Assembly (NCBI GenBank): GCA_018830885.1
Contig: JAHJRI010000210.1
Location: 1-32,564, forward strand
Direction of reading: 5' to 3'
DNA: 32,564 nt
From: a bacterium
GTDB lineage: Bacteria; SAR324; XYD2-FULL-50-16
Of this stretch, positions 23,626 to 31,936 are shown piece by piece. Below the pieces are notes generated by a model. It ran no database searches. It was not told the DNA's origin and worked only from the letters and a program-made list of their open reading frames with translations. The translations under genes and the position numbers were made by a program. Position 1 is the stretch's first letter; each line of letters opens with the position of its first letter.

Positions 23626-25062
23626 GTGTCAACGGAATTAGTAGCCCAACTCGACGGGATCTTTAAACCGGCTTCCGTGGCTGTTGTCGGTGCCGGCACC
23701 AGTCTGGCGAAGTGGGGCGGGCGCCTGTTCACCCGGCTGCTGGAATCGGATTACCGGGGGCGGATCTATCCCGTCAATCCAAAACATGCGGATATCTTCG
23801 GTATCAAGTCGTTTGCCCGGCTGGGGGATATTGAGGGCAGTATCGACCTGGCGATTCTCTGCCTGCCGGCGGTCAAGATTCCGGGACTGTTGAAAGAGTG
23901 TATCCAAAAAGGGGTCAAGGGAGCGGTGATTATCACGGCGGATTTCGCTGAAACCGGGGAGGCGGGGAAGGCCCTGGAAATGGAGGCGGTCGCCATTGCC
24001 CGGCAGGGAGGGCTCAGGTTTATCGGTCCCAACTGCATGGGTATCTGGTCTTCAGCGGTGGGGTTGAACCTGGCGTTACCCAGAAAGCCGATTTCCGGGC
24101 ATCTGGCGTTCATTTCCCAGAGCGGCACCTACGGTATCACCCTGGCGCGTATTGCGGATGACAAGGGGTTCGGCCTGAGCAAATTCATCAGTTTCGGGAA
24201 CCAGGCCGATCTGCTGGTCTCTGAATACCTGGAATACCTGGCCCAGGATCCTGACACCAAAGTGATTGCCCTGTACCTGGAAGGGCTCAAGGATGGCCGC
24301 AAGTTCTTCGAGACTGCCCGGAGGGTGGTCCAGATAAAGCCGATCCTGGTTTTCAAGGGCGGGAGCAGTCCCCAGGGAGCCCGGGCAACTGTTTCTCATG
24401 CGGCGTCCATCGCTGGCGAGGATCGCATTTTTGATGCCATGTGCCGACAGGTGGGCATTATCCGCGTTACGGAAATAGAGCACCTGTTTATCATGGCCGA
24501 AGCATTGATCTGCCAGCCATTGCCACGGGGAAACCGCATTGCGGTGGTGGGCAGCGGTGGACAGGGGGTTGTGACGACGGACGCCCTGGCGACGCATGGG
24601 CTGGAAGTCCCTGATTTTGATGATCTGTCAAAGGCGGCATTGAAGGCGGTTCTGCCCGCCCATGCACCGGTTCCCACCAATCCGGTTGATTTTGCAGGCG
24701 GCACCCGTACAGCCATGAAGGAGGCCGAGGTGGCCCATATTCTGGCCTCGCTGGACTATATTGACGGCTTGATTACCAATGTCCCCATGCATTTGACCGG
24801 TGGAAAATCCGTTGGTGATTATATGCGGGGGTCCATCGAGGGTGCCGAACACTTTGCCCGGATTCCGGCCGAAACCGGGAAACCGGTGGTGACGCTGCAA
24901 TCCAAGGGAATCACCAATCTCAACATCCGGGAGGTCTTGAAAGCTGCCAGAATCCCGATCTATGACAGTCCGGAGGATTGCAGTCGTGCCATGGCAGCTC
25001 TGGTAAAATATGCCCGTATCCGGCATTCCGCCGGTAACATCCCCGGGGGATCAGCCAATTGA
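23626..25062 (+). CDS. CoA-binding / NDP-forming acyl-CoA synthetase, alpha-type protein
   Basis: A 478-aa protein with the same architecture as the one at 12586. CoA_binding domain (about 7-140, IFKPASVAVVGAGTSLAKWGG), succinyl-CoA-synthetase-like domain (LAFISQSGTYG near 160), then a C-terminal ligase-CoA domain. H258 in VSHAASIAG matches the phosphohistidine site. The ATP-grasp part is missing. A GTG at 23626 with CAGGT 8 nt upstream puts the start at the usual family N-terminus; the frame is open to a TTG at 23509, but that would put the operator-like site and a non-family stretch inside the protein. It is probably part of the GntR regulon. The acyl substrate is unknown. Confidence 0.85.
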   Translation: MSTELVAQLDGIFKPASVAVVGAGTSLAKWGGRLFTRLLESDYRGRIYPVNPKHADIFGIKSFARLGDIEGSIDLAILCLPAVKIPGLLKECIQKGVKGAVIITADFAETGEAGKALEMEAVAIARQGGLRFIGPNCMGIWSSAVGLNLALPRKPISGHLAFISQSGTYGITLARIADDKGFGLSKFISFGNQADLLVSEYLEYLAQDPDTKVIALYLEGLKDGRKFFETARRVVQIKPILVFKGGSSPQGARATVSHAASIAGEDRIFDAMCRQVGIIRVTEIEHLFIMAEALICQPLPRGNRIAVVGSGGQGVVTTDALATHGLEVPDFDDLSKAALKAVLPAHAPVPTNPVDFAGGTRTAMKEAEVAHILASLDYIDGLITNVPMHLTGGKSVGDYMRGSIEGAEHFARIPAETGKPVVTLQSKGITNLNIREVLKAARIPIYDSPEDCSRAMAALVKYARIRHSAGNIPGGSAN

Positions 25063-25206
25063 ATCGGTGACAGGACGGTCATGGACCGGATGGTGGGGTT
25101 ACAGCCAGGATAACACCAGGTCTGTAACTGGCACAATGAAACATGAGAATAGTTCTCTGTAACCATCCGTGTCTGGTACAAATCTCTGTCAGGATTGTGA
25201 AGTGAT

Positions 25207-25257
25207 ATTCTCATACAAACACCCATGACCAGCAGGTCACAACGAAGGATGAAAAAT
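25207..25257 (+). repeat. Small hairpin repeat, S-type copy 4
   Basis: Outer arm ATTCTCAT (25207-25214) with a degenerate partner ATGAAAAAT (25249-25257); inner stem TGACC (25226-25230) with GGTCA (25235-25239), followed by CACAACGAAG. It is closest to copy 3. Confidence 0.65.
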
Positions 25258-25286
25258 AGCGATGCTTTCCCGTGCCTGTCATAAAG

Positions 25287-25490
25287 CCCTTTCAATTGCG
25301 GATTCGTTTCAAGATGATCTATGACTCAATTCGCTGAAACCCCAACTCGCTTCGCTCAGACAGGCGGGGTTTCTGTCGCTTATTTTCGTCAAGATCAACT
25401 AAGAAACTCTCCAAGCAATTGAAACAGCTTTAAGACAGTCACTCAGCTGAGCTTATTTTACTCCGTGATCTCCGTGTCTCTGTGGTGAGT
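25287..25490 (+). repeat. Large structured repeat, L-type copy 2
   Basis: Outer arms TTTCAATTG...AAGATGATCTA (25290-25321) and AAGATCAACTAAGAAACT...CAATTGAAAC (25391-25425). Inner perfect 8-bp stem GAAACCCC (25336-25343) with GGGGTTTC (25366-25373) around the conserved CTCAGACAGG. It ends with a 26-nt block (25465-25490) identical to the one in copy 1. The CMD gene's ribosome site AAAAGGAGACG follows within 30 bp, so this repeat is probably in the gene's leader. Confidence 0.7.
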
Positions 25491-25521
25491 TTTTTTCATA
25501 CAAACTAAAAGGAGACGAACG

Positions 25522-26076
25522 ATGAGATTGTCCAAGCCAAGAATCAAGCCGTTGGAGCAGGGCGAATGGAATCCGGAGCAGCAGGAGATTCTGCAGCGGT
25601 TTGCCGGAGATGAGGAACCCAAGAATATTTTTAAAACCCTGGTTCGTTACCCCAAGCTGTTGAAGCGGTGGCTGGTGTTTGCCAATCACATCCTGGGCAA
25701 ATCCTCCCTGCCGCCCAGGGAGAGGGAACTGATTATCCTGAGAATCGGATGGCTGTGCCGTTCCGGCTATGAATGGAACCAGCACGTGGAAATCGCCGGG
25801 CATTGCGGGTTGTCAAAGGCGGATACCGAGCGGATCAAGGAGGGGGCCGATAACGACCAGTGGTCGAGCCTGGACAAGCTTCTGCTGCGGGCCACCGACG
25901 AGCTGTTCAACGACGCGTTTGTCTCGGATGAAACCTGGTCAGAGCTGGCAAAAAACTATACCGAAGCGCAATTGATGGATATTGTCTTCACCATAGGCAA
26001 TTACAACCTGGTCTCCATGGCGCTGAACACATTGGGGGTTCAGATGGAACCGACCATGGAGGACAGCTTTCATTAG
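25522..26076 (+). CDS. Carboxymuconolactone decarboxylase (CMD/AhpD-like) family protein
   Basis: A 184-aa all-helical protein of the CMD family. The core motif PPRERELIILRIGWLCRSGYEWNQHVEIAG (positions about 64-93) has Cys and His in the variant C-x-x-x-YEW-xx-H form rather than the AhpD CxxC pair, so it is unlikely to be a disulfide peroxidase-reductase. Proteins of this branch often accompany aromatic or acyl-CoA catabolism genes; the reaction is unknown. The start is secure: AGGAG lies 9 nt before the ATG. It is 89 bp upstream of the thiolase and probably co-transcribed with it. Confidence 0.88.
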   Translation: MRLSKPRIKPLEQGEWNPEQQEILQRFAGDEEPKNIFKTLVRYPKLLKRWLVFANHILGKSSLPPRERELIILRIGWLCRSGYEWNQHVEIAGHCGLSKADTERIKEGADNDQWSSLDKLLLRATDELFNDAFVSDETWSELAKNYTEAQLMDIVFTIGNYNLVSMALNTLGVQMEPTMEDSFH

Positions 26077-26165
26077 CAGCGAAACGTTGACTGCGAACAG
26101 GGACCCAATCAGATTTATTCATTCAGTAACAAAGCAGAAACCAACATTCTAGAGAAGGAAAAAAG

Positions 26166-27470
26166 ATGAAACTGAGAAATGCAGTGATTGTTGATGGCCT
26201 CCGCTCTCCATTTTCATGGGCCGGACGGGGCATGTTCGAAGCCACCCGGATGGACGAAGTAGCCGCTACGGTGGTTCGGACGCTGCTGGAAAGAAATGCG
26301 AAGGTGAAGCCGACAATGATCGAGGAGGTTGGAACCGGACATGTCGCCGGACAACCCGATCTGGGGATGCTCAGTGCGATTCCCCGTCTGGCAGGTCTCC
26401 CGGCGGAAACCACCAATTTTGTCACCAACCGTCAGTGCGGTTCTTCCATGGAGACCATGCAGCGCATTGCCATGGCCATTATGGTGGGTGCAACCGAGTG
26501 TGGGATCGCTCTGGGTGTGGAACGGATGCAACGTTCCATTACGGGGGGCAGACCGATGATTGAAACCAGCCGGGTTTCCGAACCGAACAAGCGCGTGATG
26601 GAAAAAACCAAACTACAGCGGGATCTGGCGTGGGACCATGACACCTGTTTCTCCGTTCCCATCCCGGATGCGATTCTGGATTCCCCTCCCCTGCAACCGA
26701 TGCCCCAGACCGCCCAGAACGTGGTGGATATGTACGGCCTGACCCGCGAGGAGATGGACGAATTTACCGTCAAGAGCCACAAAAAGCTGTTTGCTGCCTA
26801 TGAAGCCGGCCTATACAAGGACGAGGTCCTGCCCCTGGAAGTGGAAAAACCGGTGTTCGATGAGAACAAACAGTGGGTGCCTGAGGAAAAGGGCGAAATG
26901 GTCCTGTTTGATCGGGATGAGTGCATCCGGCCCAACAGTTCCATGGAAGTCATGGCAAAACTGGGACCCATCAAGGGATTGGTCAGTTTCTGCAATAATG
27001 ATGTCCGGGTCACTGCGGGTAATTCCTGTCCAACCAACAGCGGGGCATCAGCCCTGCTGCTCATGAGCGAGGAGCTGGCGATCAAGCTGGGTCTGGAACC
27101 CCTGGCTCGCATTATCGGGATCGGGGTTGGTGGTGTCAAGGGCCAGATCATGGGACTGGGCCCCATCCCTGCCACCCTCAGAGCCCTCAAACATGCAGAG
27201 ATCACGGCGGATCAACTGGATCGGGTGGAGTTTAACGAAGCCTTCGCCGCTCAGGTGATCCCCTCCATTAAGGAGCTGGGTATTTCGGCCGATATTGTCA
27301 ACGTCAATGGCGGAACGCTGGGTATTGGCCATCCCCTGGGTGCAACCGGCGCCCGGCTGGTCATGACCGTCGCCAAGGAGCTGCGGCGCAGCGGGAAGCG
27401 CTACGGTCTTGCGACCCAGTGTATCGGAGCCGGCCAGGGAATCAGCACCATCATCGAAGCGATGCATTAA
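26166..27470 (+). CDS. Thiolase (acetyl-CoA acetyltransferase family)
   Basis: A 434-aa thiolase, longer than the usual ~395 because of an extended region around 130-175. The nucleophile is C91 in NRQCGSSM. The NEAF His/Asn loop lies near 356, H389 is in GHPLGATGAR, and the second catalytic Cys is C419 in TQCIGAGQG. It cleaves 3-oxoacyl-CoA with CoA to acetyl-CoA plus a shortened acyl-CoA, or condenses in reverse. The N-terminal KLRNAVIVDGLRSPF is typical of FadA/FadI-type enzymes. AGAGAAGGAAAAAAG precedes the ATG. A terminator-like hairpin follows, so the MFS gene downstream may be separately expressed. Confidence 0.95.
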   Translation: MKLRNAVIVDGLRSPFSWAGRGMFEATRMDEVAATVVRTLLERNAKVKPTMIEEVGTGHVAGQPDLGMLSAIPRLAGLPAETTNFVTNRQCGSSMETMQRIAMAIMVGATECGIALGVERMQRSITGGRPMIETSRVSEPNKRVMEKTKLQRDLAWDHDTCFSVPIPDAILDSPPLQPMPQTAQNVVDMYGLTREEMDEFTVKSHKKLFAAYEAGLYKDEVLPLEVEKPVFDENKQWVPEEKGEMVLFDRDECIRPNSSMEVMAKLGPIKGLVSFCNNDVRVTAGNSCPTNSGASALLLMSEELAIKLGLEPLARIIGIGVGGVKGQIMGLGPIPATLRALKHAEITADQLDRVEFNEAFAAQVIPSIKELGISADIVNVNGGTLGIGHPLGATGARLVMTVAKELRRSGKRYGLATQCIGAGQGISTIIEAMH

Positions 27471-27477
27471 GTCGTCC

Positions 27478-27508
27478 CCGGAAGCCGGAGGCCCGGGTTC
27501 CGGTTTTT
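27478..27508 (+). terminator. Intrinsic terminator after the thiolase gene
   Basis: CCGGAA (27478-27483) pairs with TTCCGG (27498-27503), extended by an inner CCGG/CCGG pairing, and is followed by TTTTT (27504-27508). A second hairpin, GTTGCGC-TGCAAC-GCGCAAC (27510-27529), follows at once. Confidence 0.7.
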
Positions 27509-27578
27509 GGTTGCGCTGCAACGCGCAACACGCGCGGGGTGCTGGGTAAAGGCAGCAGTATCAGGGAAGGGAAAACCG

Positions 27579-28871
27579 ATGAAAAAAGCCAGAATCTTCT
27601 ATGGATGGTGGATTGTTTTTGCTACCAATATCATCTGCATGCTGGGATTCGGTACCTGGCTCTATGCCTTCGGGGCCTTCTTCGAGCCGATGACCCTGGA
27701 GTTCGGCTGGTCACGGGCACAAACCTCCGGCGCAGCTTCATTCAGGAGTGTGGAAGGTGGTATCGCCGGCCCGGTGGTGGGCTGGCTGGTGGATAAATTC
27801 GGCGCCCGCAATGTGATCCGGGGCGGTGCGGTGATCTCCGGGCTGGGTTTCATGGCCATGGCCACGGTCAATTCGCTGCTGGCGTTTTACCTGATCTACG
27901 GGATCCTGATCTCCATCGGCATGAGTGCCATGCTCTATATTCCTGCCTTTGTTGTGATCGCCCGCTGGTTTTCCAGAAAACTCTCCTTTGCGGTGTCGAT
28001 TCTGGCCATCGGCGCAGGTATCGGCGGTTTTATCTGCACCCCTGTGGCCGCGCTGCTGATATCCAATTTCGGTTGGCGGTCCGCCTTTCTGTTTATCGGG
28101 ATGGCCATCTGGGTCGTGGTGATTCCGCTCTCCTTTGTAATCAAGAACAACCCGGAAGATATCGGGCTGCGCCGGGATAACGACCCACCGGAAGAGCCGG
28201 ATGAAGAGACTGCCACCCTGGAAGCCGACGGTATAACGCCGGTAAGAAAGAAAAAAGCGGTGCATCCGGATTGCACCCTCAAGCAGGCCTTTCGAACCCA
28301 CACCTTCTGGATCCTGTCCGTCACCTTCTTTTTTCAATCGATGGCCCACAACGTGGTTTTTGTGCACGGGGTGATATCCCTGACGGACAAGGGGATCAAC
28401 TATGAAAAGGCGGCGCTGGTGATCGGCCTGCTGACCCTGGTCAGCCTGATTGGCCGGATTGTCCTGGGATCTCTCGGGGATTATATTGACAAGCGGTACC
28501 TGCTGGCGACAGCCCATGTGATGCTGGGATCAGGGGTGCTGGTCCTGGCATTTGCGGAGACGATGCCGGGGGTCTATCTCTTTATTGCCCTGTTCGGGAT
28601 CGGTTTTGGAGCGACCATTCCCCTGATGGCAGCGATCCGGGCTGAGTATTTCGGCAGAGCCTATCTGGGGCGCATTCAGGGTTTTATGTCTCCGGTTGTG
28701 ATGCTGGCCGGTGCCATCGGTCCGGTAACGGCAGGGTATCTGTTTGATACCACCGGGTCCTACCAGCTGGCCTTTACCATTGTGGGGATGATGCCATTTA
28801 TCGGCGGGATGATCATTCTCTTTTCACGACCCGCCGCTCTACCCGGGGACCCCCTGCCAGTCGCCTGCTGA
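27579..28871 (+). CDS. MFS transporter (OFA / monocarboxylate-like)
   Basis: A 430-aa, 12-helix major facilitator. It starts MKKARIFYGWWIVFATNIICM, the usual opening of oxalate/formate-antiporter-like (OFA/MCT) carriers. FGWSRAQTSGAASF (helix 1-2 region) and VDKFGARNVIRGGAV (cytoplasmic loop 2-3) are also characteristic. A charged loop of about 55 aa (near 185-240) separates the two six-helix halves. Likely substrates are organic anions such as a carboxylic acid feeding the neighbouring CoA pathway. The ATG at 27579 has GGGAAGGG upstream; the open frame before it lacks a ribosome site. Confidence 0.92.
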   Translation: MKKARIFYGWWIVFATNIICMLGFGTWLYAFGAFFEPMTLEFGWSRAQTSGAASFRSVEGGIAGPVVGWLVDKFGARNVIRGGAVISGLGFMAMATVNSLLAFYLIYGILISIGMSAMLYIPAFVVIARWFSRKLSFAVSILAIGAGIGGFICTPVAALLISNFGWRSAFLFIGMAIWVVVIPLSFVIKNNPEDIGLRRDNDPPEEPDEETATLEADGITPVRKKKAVHPDCTLKQAFRTHTFWILSVTFFFQSMAHNVVFVHGVISLTDKGINYEKAALVIGLLTLVSLIGRIVLGSLGDYIDKRYLLATAHVMLGSGVLVLAFAETMPGVYLFIALFGIGFGATIPLMAAIRAEYFGRAYLGRIQGFMSPVVMLAGAIGPVTAGYLFDTTGSYQLAFTIVGMMPFIGGMIILFSRPAALPGDPLPVAC

Positions 28872-28980
28872 AATGCAAGGGGGTGACGGGCAGCATGCCG
28901 GTAGCGACATCTTGCAGGGGTTACAGACCCGGTTGGCCAGGGTACCCGATTTGACCGAATATTCCTTAGAGGAGATATAT

Positions 28981-29292
28981 ATGTCTGTATTACTTGAGTT
29001 TTCCATGGTTCCGATGGACAAGGGGGACAGCTTCAGCCAGTATGTGGCCCAGACCCTGGATGTCATTGACCGATCCGGTGTTTCCTATCGGCTCAATCCG
29101 ATGGGAACCATCCTGGAAGGTGAATGGGATGAAGTACTGCAGGTCGTGACCGACTGCTATCGAAAATTGAGCGAAGTTTCCGACCGTGTCAGTTGCAGCA
29201 TCAAGATTGATGCCCGCAAAGGCAGGGAAGACAGGTTGCAGGGAAAAATCAAAAGCGTTGAGAAAGTCCTGAACCGGGAATTGAAAAAATAA
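28981..29292 (+). CDS. MTH1187-family (thiamine-binding-like, DUF77) protein
   Basis: A 103-aa ferredoxin-fold protein. It starts MSVLLEFSMVPMDKGDSFSQYV and continues SYRLNPMGTILEGEWDEVLQVV, the pattern of the MTH1187/YqgV family, members of which bind thiamine pyrimidine-type ligands or form tetramers. The start at 28981 is secure: GAGGAGA lies 8 nt upstream; the same frame is open upstream without a ribosome site. It follows the MFS gene by 109 bp on the same strand. No TPP riboswitch was seen upstream. Its role next to acyl-CoA genes is unexplained. Confidence 0.88.
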   Translation: MSVLLEFSMVPMDKGDSFSQYVAQTLDVIDRSGVSYRLNPMGTILEGEWDEVLQVVTDCYRKLSEVSDRVSCSIKIDARKGREDRLQGKIKSVEKVLNRELKK

Positions 29293-29372
29293 ACCGGGGC
29301 AGATTTCCCTCCAGTGTTTCATCACTGCGGGCGTTTCTTCCCCGGGGCCAAGGACATGCGCTATCCCAGACG

Positions 29373-29413
29373 CGATCCGGGCTCCGGCAGAACCAATTCC
29401 GGAGCCCGGATCG
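29373..29413. terminator. Strong 15-bp hairpin between convergent genes
   Basis: CGATCCGGGCTCCGG (29373-29387) pairs perfectly with CCGGAGCCCGGATCG (29399-29413), with an 11-nt loop. It lies between the stops of two convergent genes, where a bidirectional terminator is expected. There is no clear T-tract on either side. Confidence 0.6.
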
Positions 29414-29456
29414 AGCACTAATTAATGAAACCGGGGCAACGCCTTCTGCATCTCTT

Positions 29457-30626
29457 TTATTGCAGATCGGCGGATGTGTATCCCAGAATCTGACGGGCGA
29501 TGATCAGTTTCTGTATCTCGCCGGTTCCCTCATAGATGTCTGTAATCCGGGCATCACGGAACCATTTTTCCACCAGCTGATCCTCCGTCATTCCCATGGC
29601 GCCGAGGACTTCCAGGGCCAGTTTGACACTGAGCCGACAGGCATCACCCCCCTTGGATTTGGAGATGGAGGATTCCAGGTTGTTGGGCTTGCCCTGATCT
29701 CCCAGCCAGGCTGAGCGCAGGGTGGTCAGGATGGCCACCTCCAGTTCCGCTTCCAGATCGATCAGTTTCTGCTGGACCGCACTGCGCTTGTGCAGCCCGG
29801 CTTCCCAATCCACTGCGATGCCCTCTTTTTCCAGTGCCTCGGTAACGAAATCCCTGGCCGCCATCACATTTCCCAGGCCAATGGCCGCGGTGGCCGGTCG
29901 GCTGAGGTTGAAGGTCTTCATCAGTCCCTTGAACCCGCCACCCCCTTTTTTCTTGACCTCTTCGTTCAGTCCGAGGAGATTTTCCCGGGGAATACGGCAG
30001 TTTTTCAGGACAAAGGCTGCGGTATCGCTGACACGGATCCCCATTTTCTTCTCCTTCTTGGAGAGTTCGAAACCGGGGGTGCCCTTCATGACGACGAAGG
30101 CCTTGATGCCCCCACGACCGGCTGATTTATCGATGGTCGCCCAGACAACGACCCCTTCAGCCCGGATACCGGTGGTGACAAAGATCTTCTCCCCGTTGAG
30201 CACCCACTCCTCCCCATCGAGCACGGCTGTGGTCTCAATGGCTTTGGAATCGGATCCGCAGCCCGGCTCGGTATTGGCCATGGCCAGGACGGTTTTTCCC
30301 CATTTCTCTTTCTGCGCTTCGGTGCCGGCTGCTGTCAGGGAGGCGTTTCCCAGTCCCCGGGGGGGGCGTCGCAGGGAGAGGTGATCGCCCCAGTTGCGGT
30401 ACATGGTTGCCAGCAGTCCAAAGACGGTGGGTCCACTGCCGTCTTCGCCCCGGTCGAGGAACATGGCCGGGATGTGGTCAAAATCCTTGGCTTCGGGCAG
30501 TTCATCCGGCAGGACTTCGGTTTCGTGTTTGTCGTAGTAGCGGGCGTATTTCCGGCAGACGAGACCCTCCCTGAGGATCTCATCGATGATGGTCTGTTCT
30601 TTTTCATTGAGTGTAAAATCAACCAT
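29457..30626 (-). CDS. Acyl-CoA dehydrogenase-family protein
   Basis: A 389-aa flavoprotein dehydrogenase. The FAD/substrate loop is ANTEPGCGSDSKAIETTA (near 115-132, usually 'TEPxAGSD'). The catalytic-base region is IYEGTGEIQKLIIARQIL at the C-terminus, with Glu in YEG. It oxidises an acyl-CoA to the 2-enoyl-CoA, passing electrons to ETF. AGGAGAATAAA lies just before the ATG. It is the last gene of a minus-strand run, CoA ligase - dehydrogenase - dehydrogenase. The two dehydrogenases are different enough that they may form a heteromer or act on different steps. Confidence 0.92.
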   Translation of the reverse strand: MVDFTLNEKEQTIIDEILREGLVCRKYARYYDKHETEVLPDELPEAKDFDHIPAMFLDRGEDGSGPTVFGLLATMYRNWGDHLSLRRPPRGLGNASLTAAGTEAQKEKWGKTVLAMANTEPGCGSDSKAIETTAVLDGEEWVLNGEKIFVTTGIRAEGVVVWATIDKSAGRGGIKAFVVMKGTPGFELSKKEKKMGIRVSDTAAFVLKNCRIPRENLLGLNEEVKKKGGGGFKGLMKTFNLSRPATAAIGLGNVMAARDFVTEALEKEGIAVDWEAGLHKRSAVQQKLIDLEAELEVAILTTLRSAWLGDQGKPNNLESSISKSKGGDACRLSVKLALEVLGAMGMTEDQLVEKWFRDARITDIYEGTGEIQKLIIARQILGYTSADLQ

Positions 30627-30696
30627 TTTATTCTCCTGTTGGTAGTTGCTGCGGTTGTTTCGGGTATTTGAATCCGGTTGTTGTGCCGGTGTTGCC

Positions 30697-31809
30697 TCAG
30701 GCAGAGACGACGCCCTCCATGAGCGTCAATGAGGCGGCGTGACGCAGCCACATCTCCAGGGGGAAATCCCGGATGTAACCGTGTCCGCCAAATACCTGAA
30801 CACCGTTGTCTGCAATTTTAAGGGTCTGTTTTCTGACATAGTTCTGGGCCAGGATGGTGGCCTTGCAGGCATTGGTGCCCTGGTCCATCTGGCTGGCTGC
30901 TTTCCAGACCAGCCAGCGCATGGATTCCACTTCTGTCCGCATATCGGCCAGCATGAAGGCGATGGCCTGTTTTTTGGCGATGGGTTGTCCGAAAGCGATC
31001 CGGTCCTTTGCATAGGGGATGGACATGTCCATGACTGCCCGGCTCAACCCCACGCAGATAGCGCTGTTAGCGATCCGAATCGAATTAATCAGTCGCTGCC
31101 CGCTGATCCCGTTTTCACCCCCCAGCCTTTCGTCGGCGGATACCTGAACATTCTCCAGTTTCAGCTGTGACATGGGCAGGGCCCGCAGACCCATGGTCTG
31201 TTCGTTTTCGGCGCTGACCGTCAGTCCATCCCGGTCACTGGGCACAATAAAGGCTTCGATGCTGGACAGTCCCGGTCCGGAACCGTTGTTTGCCAGAACC
31301 AGAAAATAGTGGGCGGTGCTGCCGAAGGGCACCAGTCGTTTCAGCCCGTTGATAACCCAGCCGTCGCCTTTTTTCGCTGCCACGGTTTTCATGTCGGTGG
31401 GATCGAAGGTAAAATGGGGTTCGTGCAGCGCCAGCCCGGCAGGTTCGAACTTCTCACCGCCATACAGGGGCAGGTACTTCGTTTTCTGGGCCTCCGTCCC
31501 GAAATCGATCAGCGGCTGGATAAAAGCAGTCGGGGCCATGATGGCGGACGTCAATGAGGCGCAGCCATATCCCAGTTCCTCGTAAACCAGGGCACTGGTG
31601 ACAGCGGAGCGCTCCATACCGATACCGTCATAGGCCTCGGGAACGGCCGCATTGGCCAGACCCATCTCCCAGGCCTTGTCCAGGAGTTTTCTGGGGACAC
31701 TGGCCTCTTCATCACAGTCCCGGGCGATATCCTTCAACTCACCACCAGCGAACTCCCTGGCGGTTTTCAGAATCAATTCCTGCTCTTTTGTCAAATCAAA
31801 TGTTATCAT
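30697..31809 (-). CDS. Acyl-CoA dehydrogenase-family protein with shortened C-terminus
   Basis: A 370-aa dehydrogenase. N-terminal, middle (ALHEPHFTFDPTDMKTVAAKKGDGW) and C-terminal domains (KKQAIAFMLADMRTEVESMRWL; VFGGHGYIRDFPLEMWLRHAASL) are present. It stops right after LMEGVVSA, where other members continue IYEGTxEIQxxxIAR, so the last helix is missing while a Glu (in LMEG) remains. The ATG at 31809 with GGAG 6 nt upstream is preferred over a TTG 12 nt earlier. The stop is 70 bp before the next gene. The short end could be native, as in non-catalytic partners of heteromeric dehydrogenases, or a recent truncation. Confidence 0.9.
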   Translation of the reverse strand: MITFDLTKEQELILKTAREFAGGELKDIARDCDEEASVPRKLLDKAWEMGLANAAVPEAYDGIGMERSAVTSALVYEELGYGCASLTSAIMAPTAFIQPLIDFGTEAQKTKYLPLYGGEKFEPAGLALHEPHFTFDPTDMKTVAAKKGDGWVINGLKRLVPFGSTAHYFLVLANNGSGPGLSSIEAFIVPSDRDGLTVSAENEQTMGLRALPMSQLKLENVQVSADERLGGENGISGQRLINSIRIANSAICVGLSRAVMDMSIPYAKDRIAFGQPIAKKQAIAFMLADMRTEVESMRWLVWKAASQMDQGTNACKATILAQNYVRKQTLKIADNGVQVFGGHGYIRDFPLEMWLRHAASLTLMEGVVSA

Positions 31810-31860
31810 AGGTGACTCCAAAGTCTGATGCGTTATTGGTATGAAAAATATTGTCTCAGG

Positions 31861-31892
31861 TGTTGTTGGTCGCCAACAGCAGCGAGCTGCTG
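31861..31892. other. Overlapping hairpins between CoA ligase and dehydrogenase genes
   Basis: TGTTGG-TCG-CCAACA (31864-31878) and CAGCAG-CGAG-CTGCTG (31877-31892) overlap by two bases, so only one can form fully. They lie in the 127-bp gap before the dehydrogenase ATG and could be an intercistronic processing or attenuation structure. Confidence 0.35.
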
Positions 31893-31936
31893 ATTATCCG
31901 CCGAACCGCCGGGTCTTCTGCGGGCAGCGACTGCGC

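Larger units (their letters stand above)
25063..25521. other. Non-coding stretch with repeats before the CMD gene
   Basis: About 460 bp without a gene. It contains a 7-bp hairpin GTTACAG / CTGTAAC (25099-25127 region) just after the CoA-ligase-like gene, a partial S-type tail (CACAATGAAACATGAGAAT near 25132-25150), a full S-type copy, and an L-type copy. The layout parallels 14720-15150. Confidence 0.6.

Noticed and set aside
28872-28980. Thiamine (TPP) riboswitch before the MTH1187-type gene
   Set aside because: The gap is only 109 bp and the conserved CUGAGA / THI-box elements were not found.
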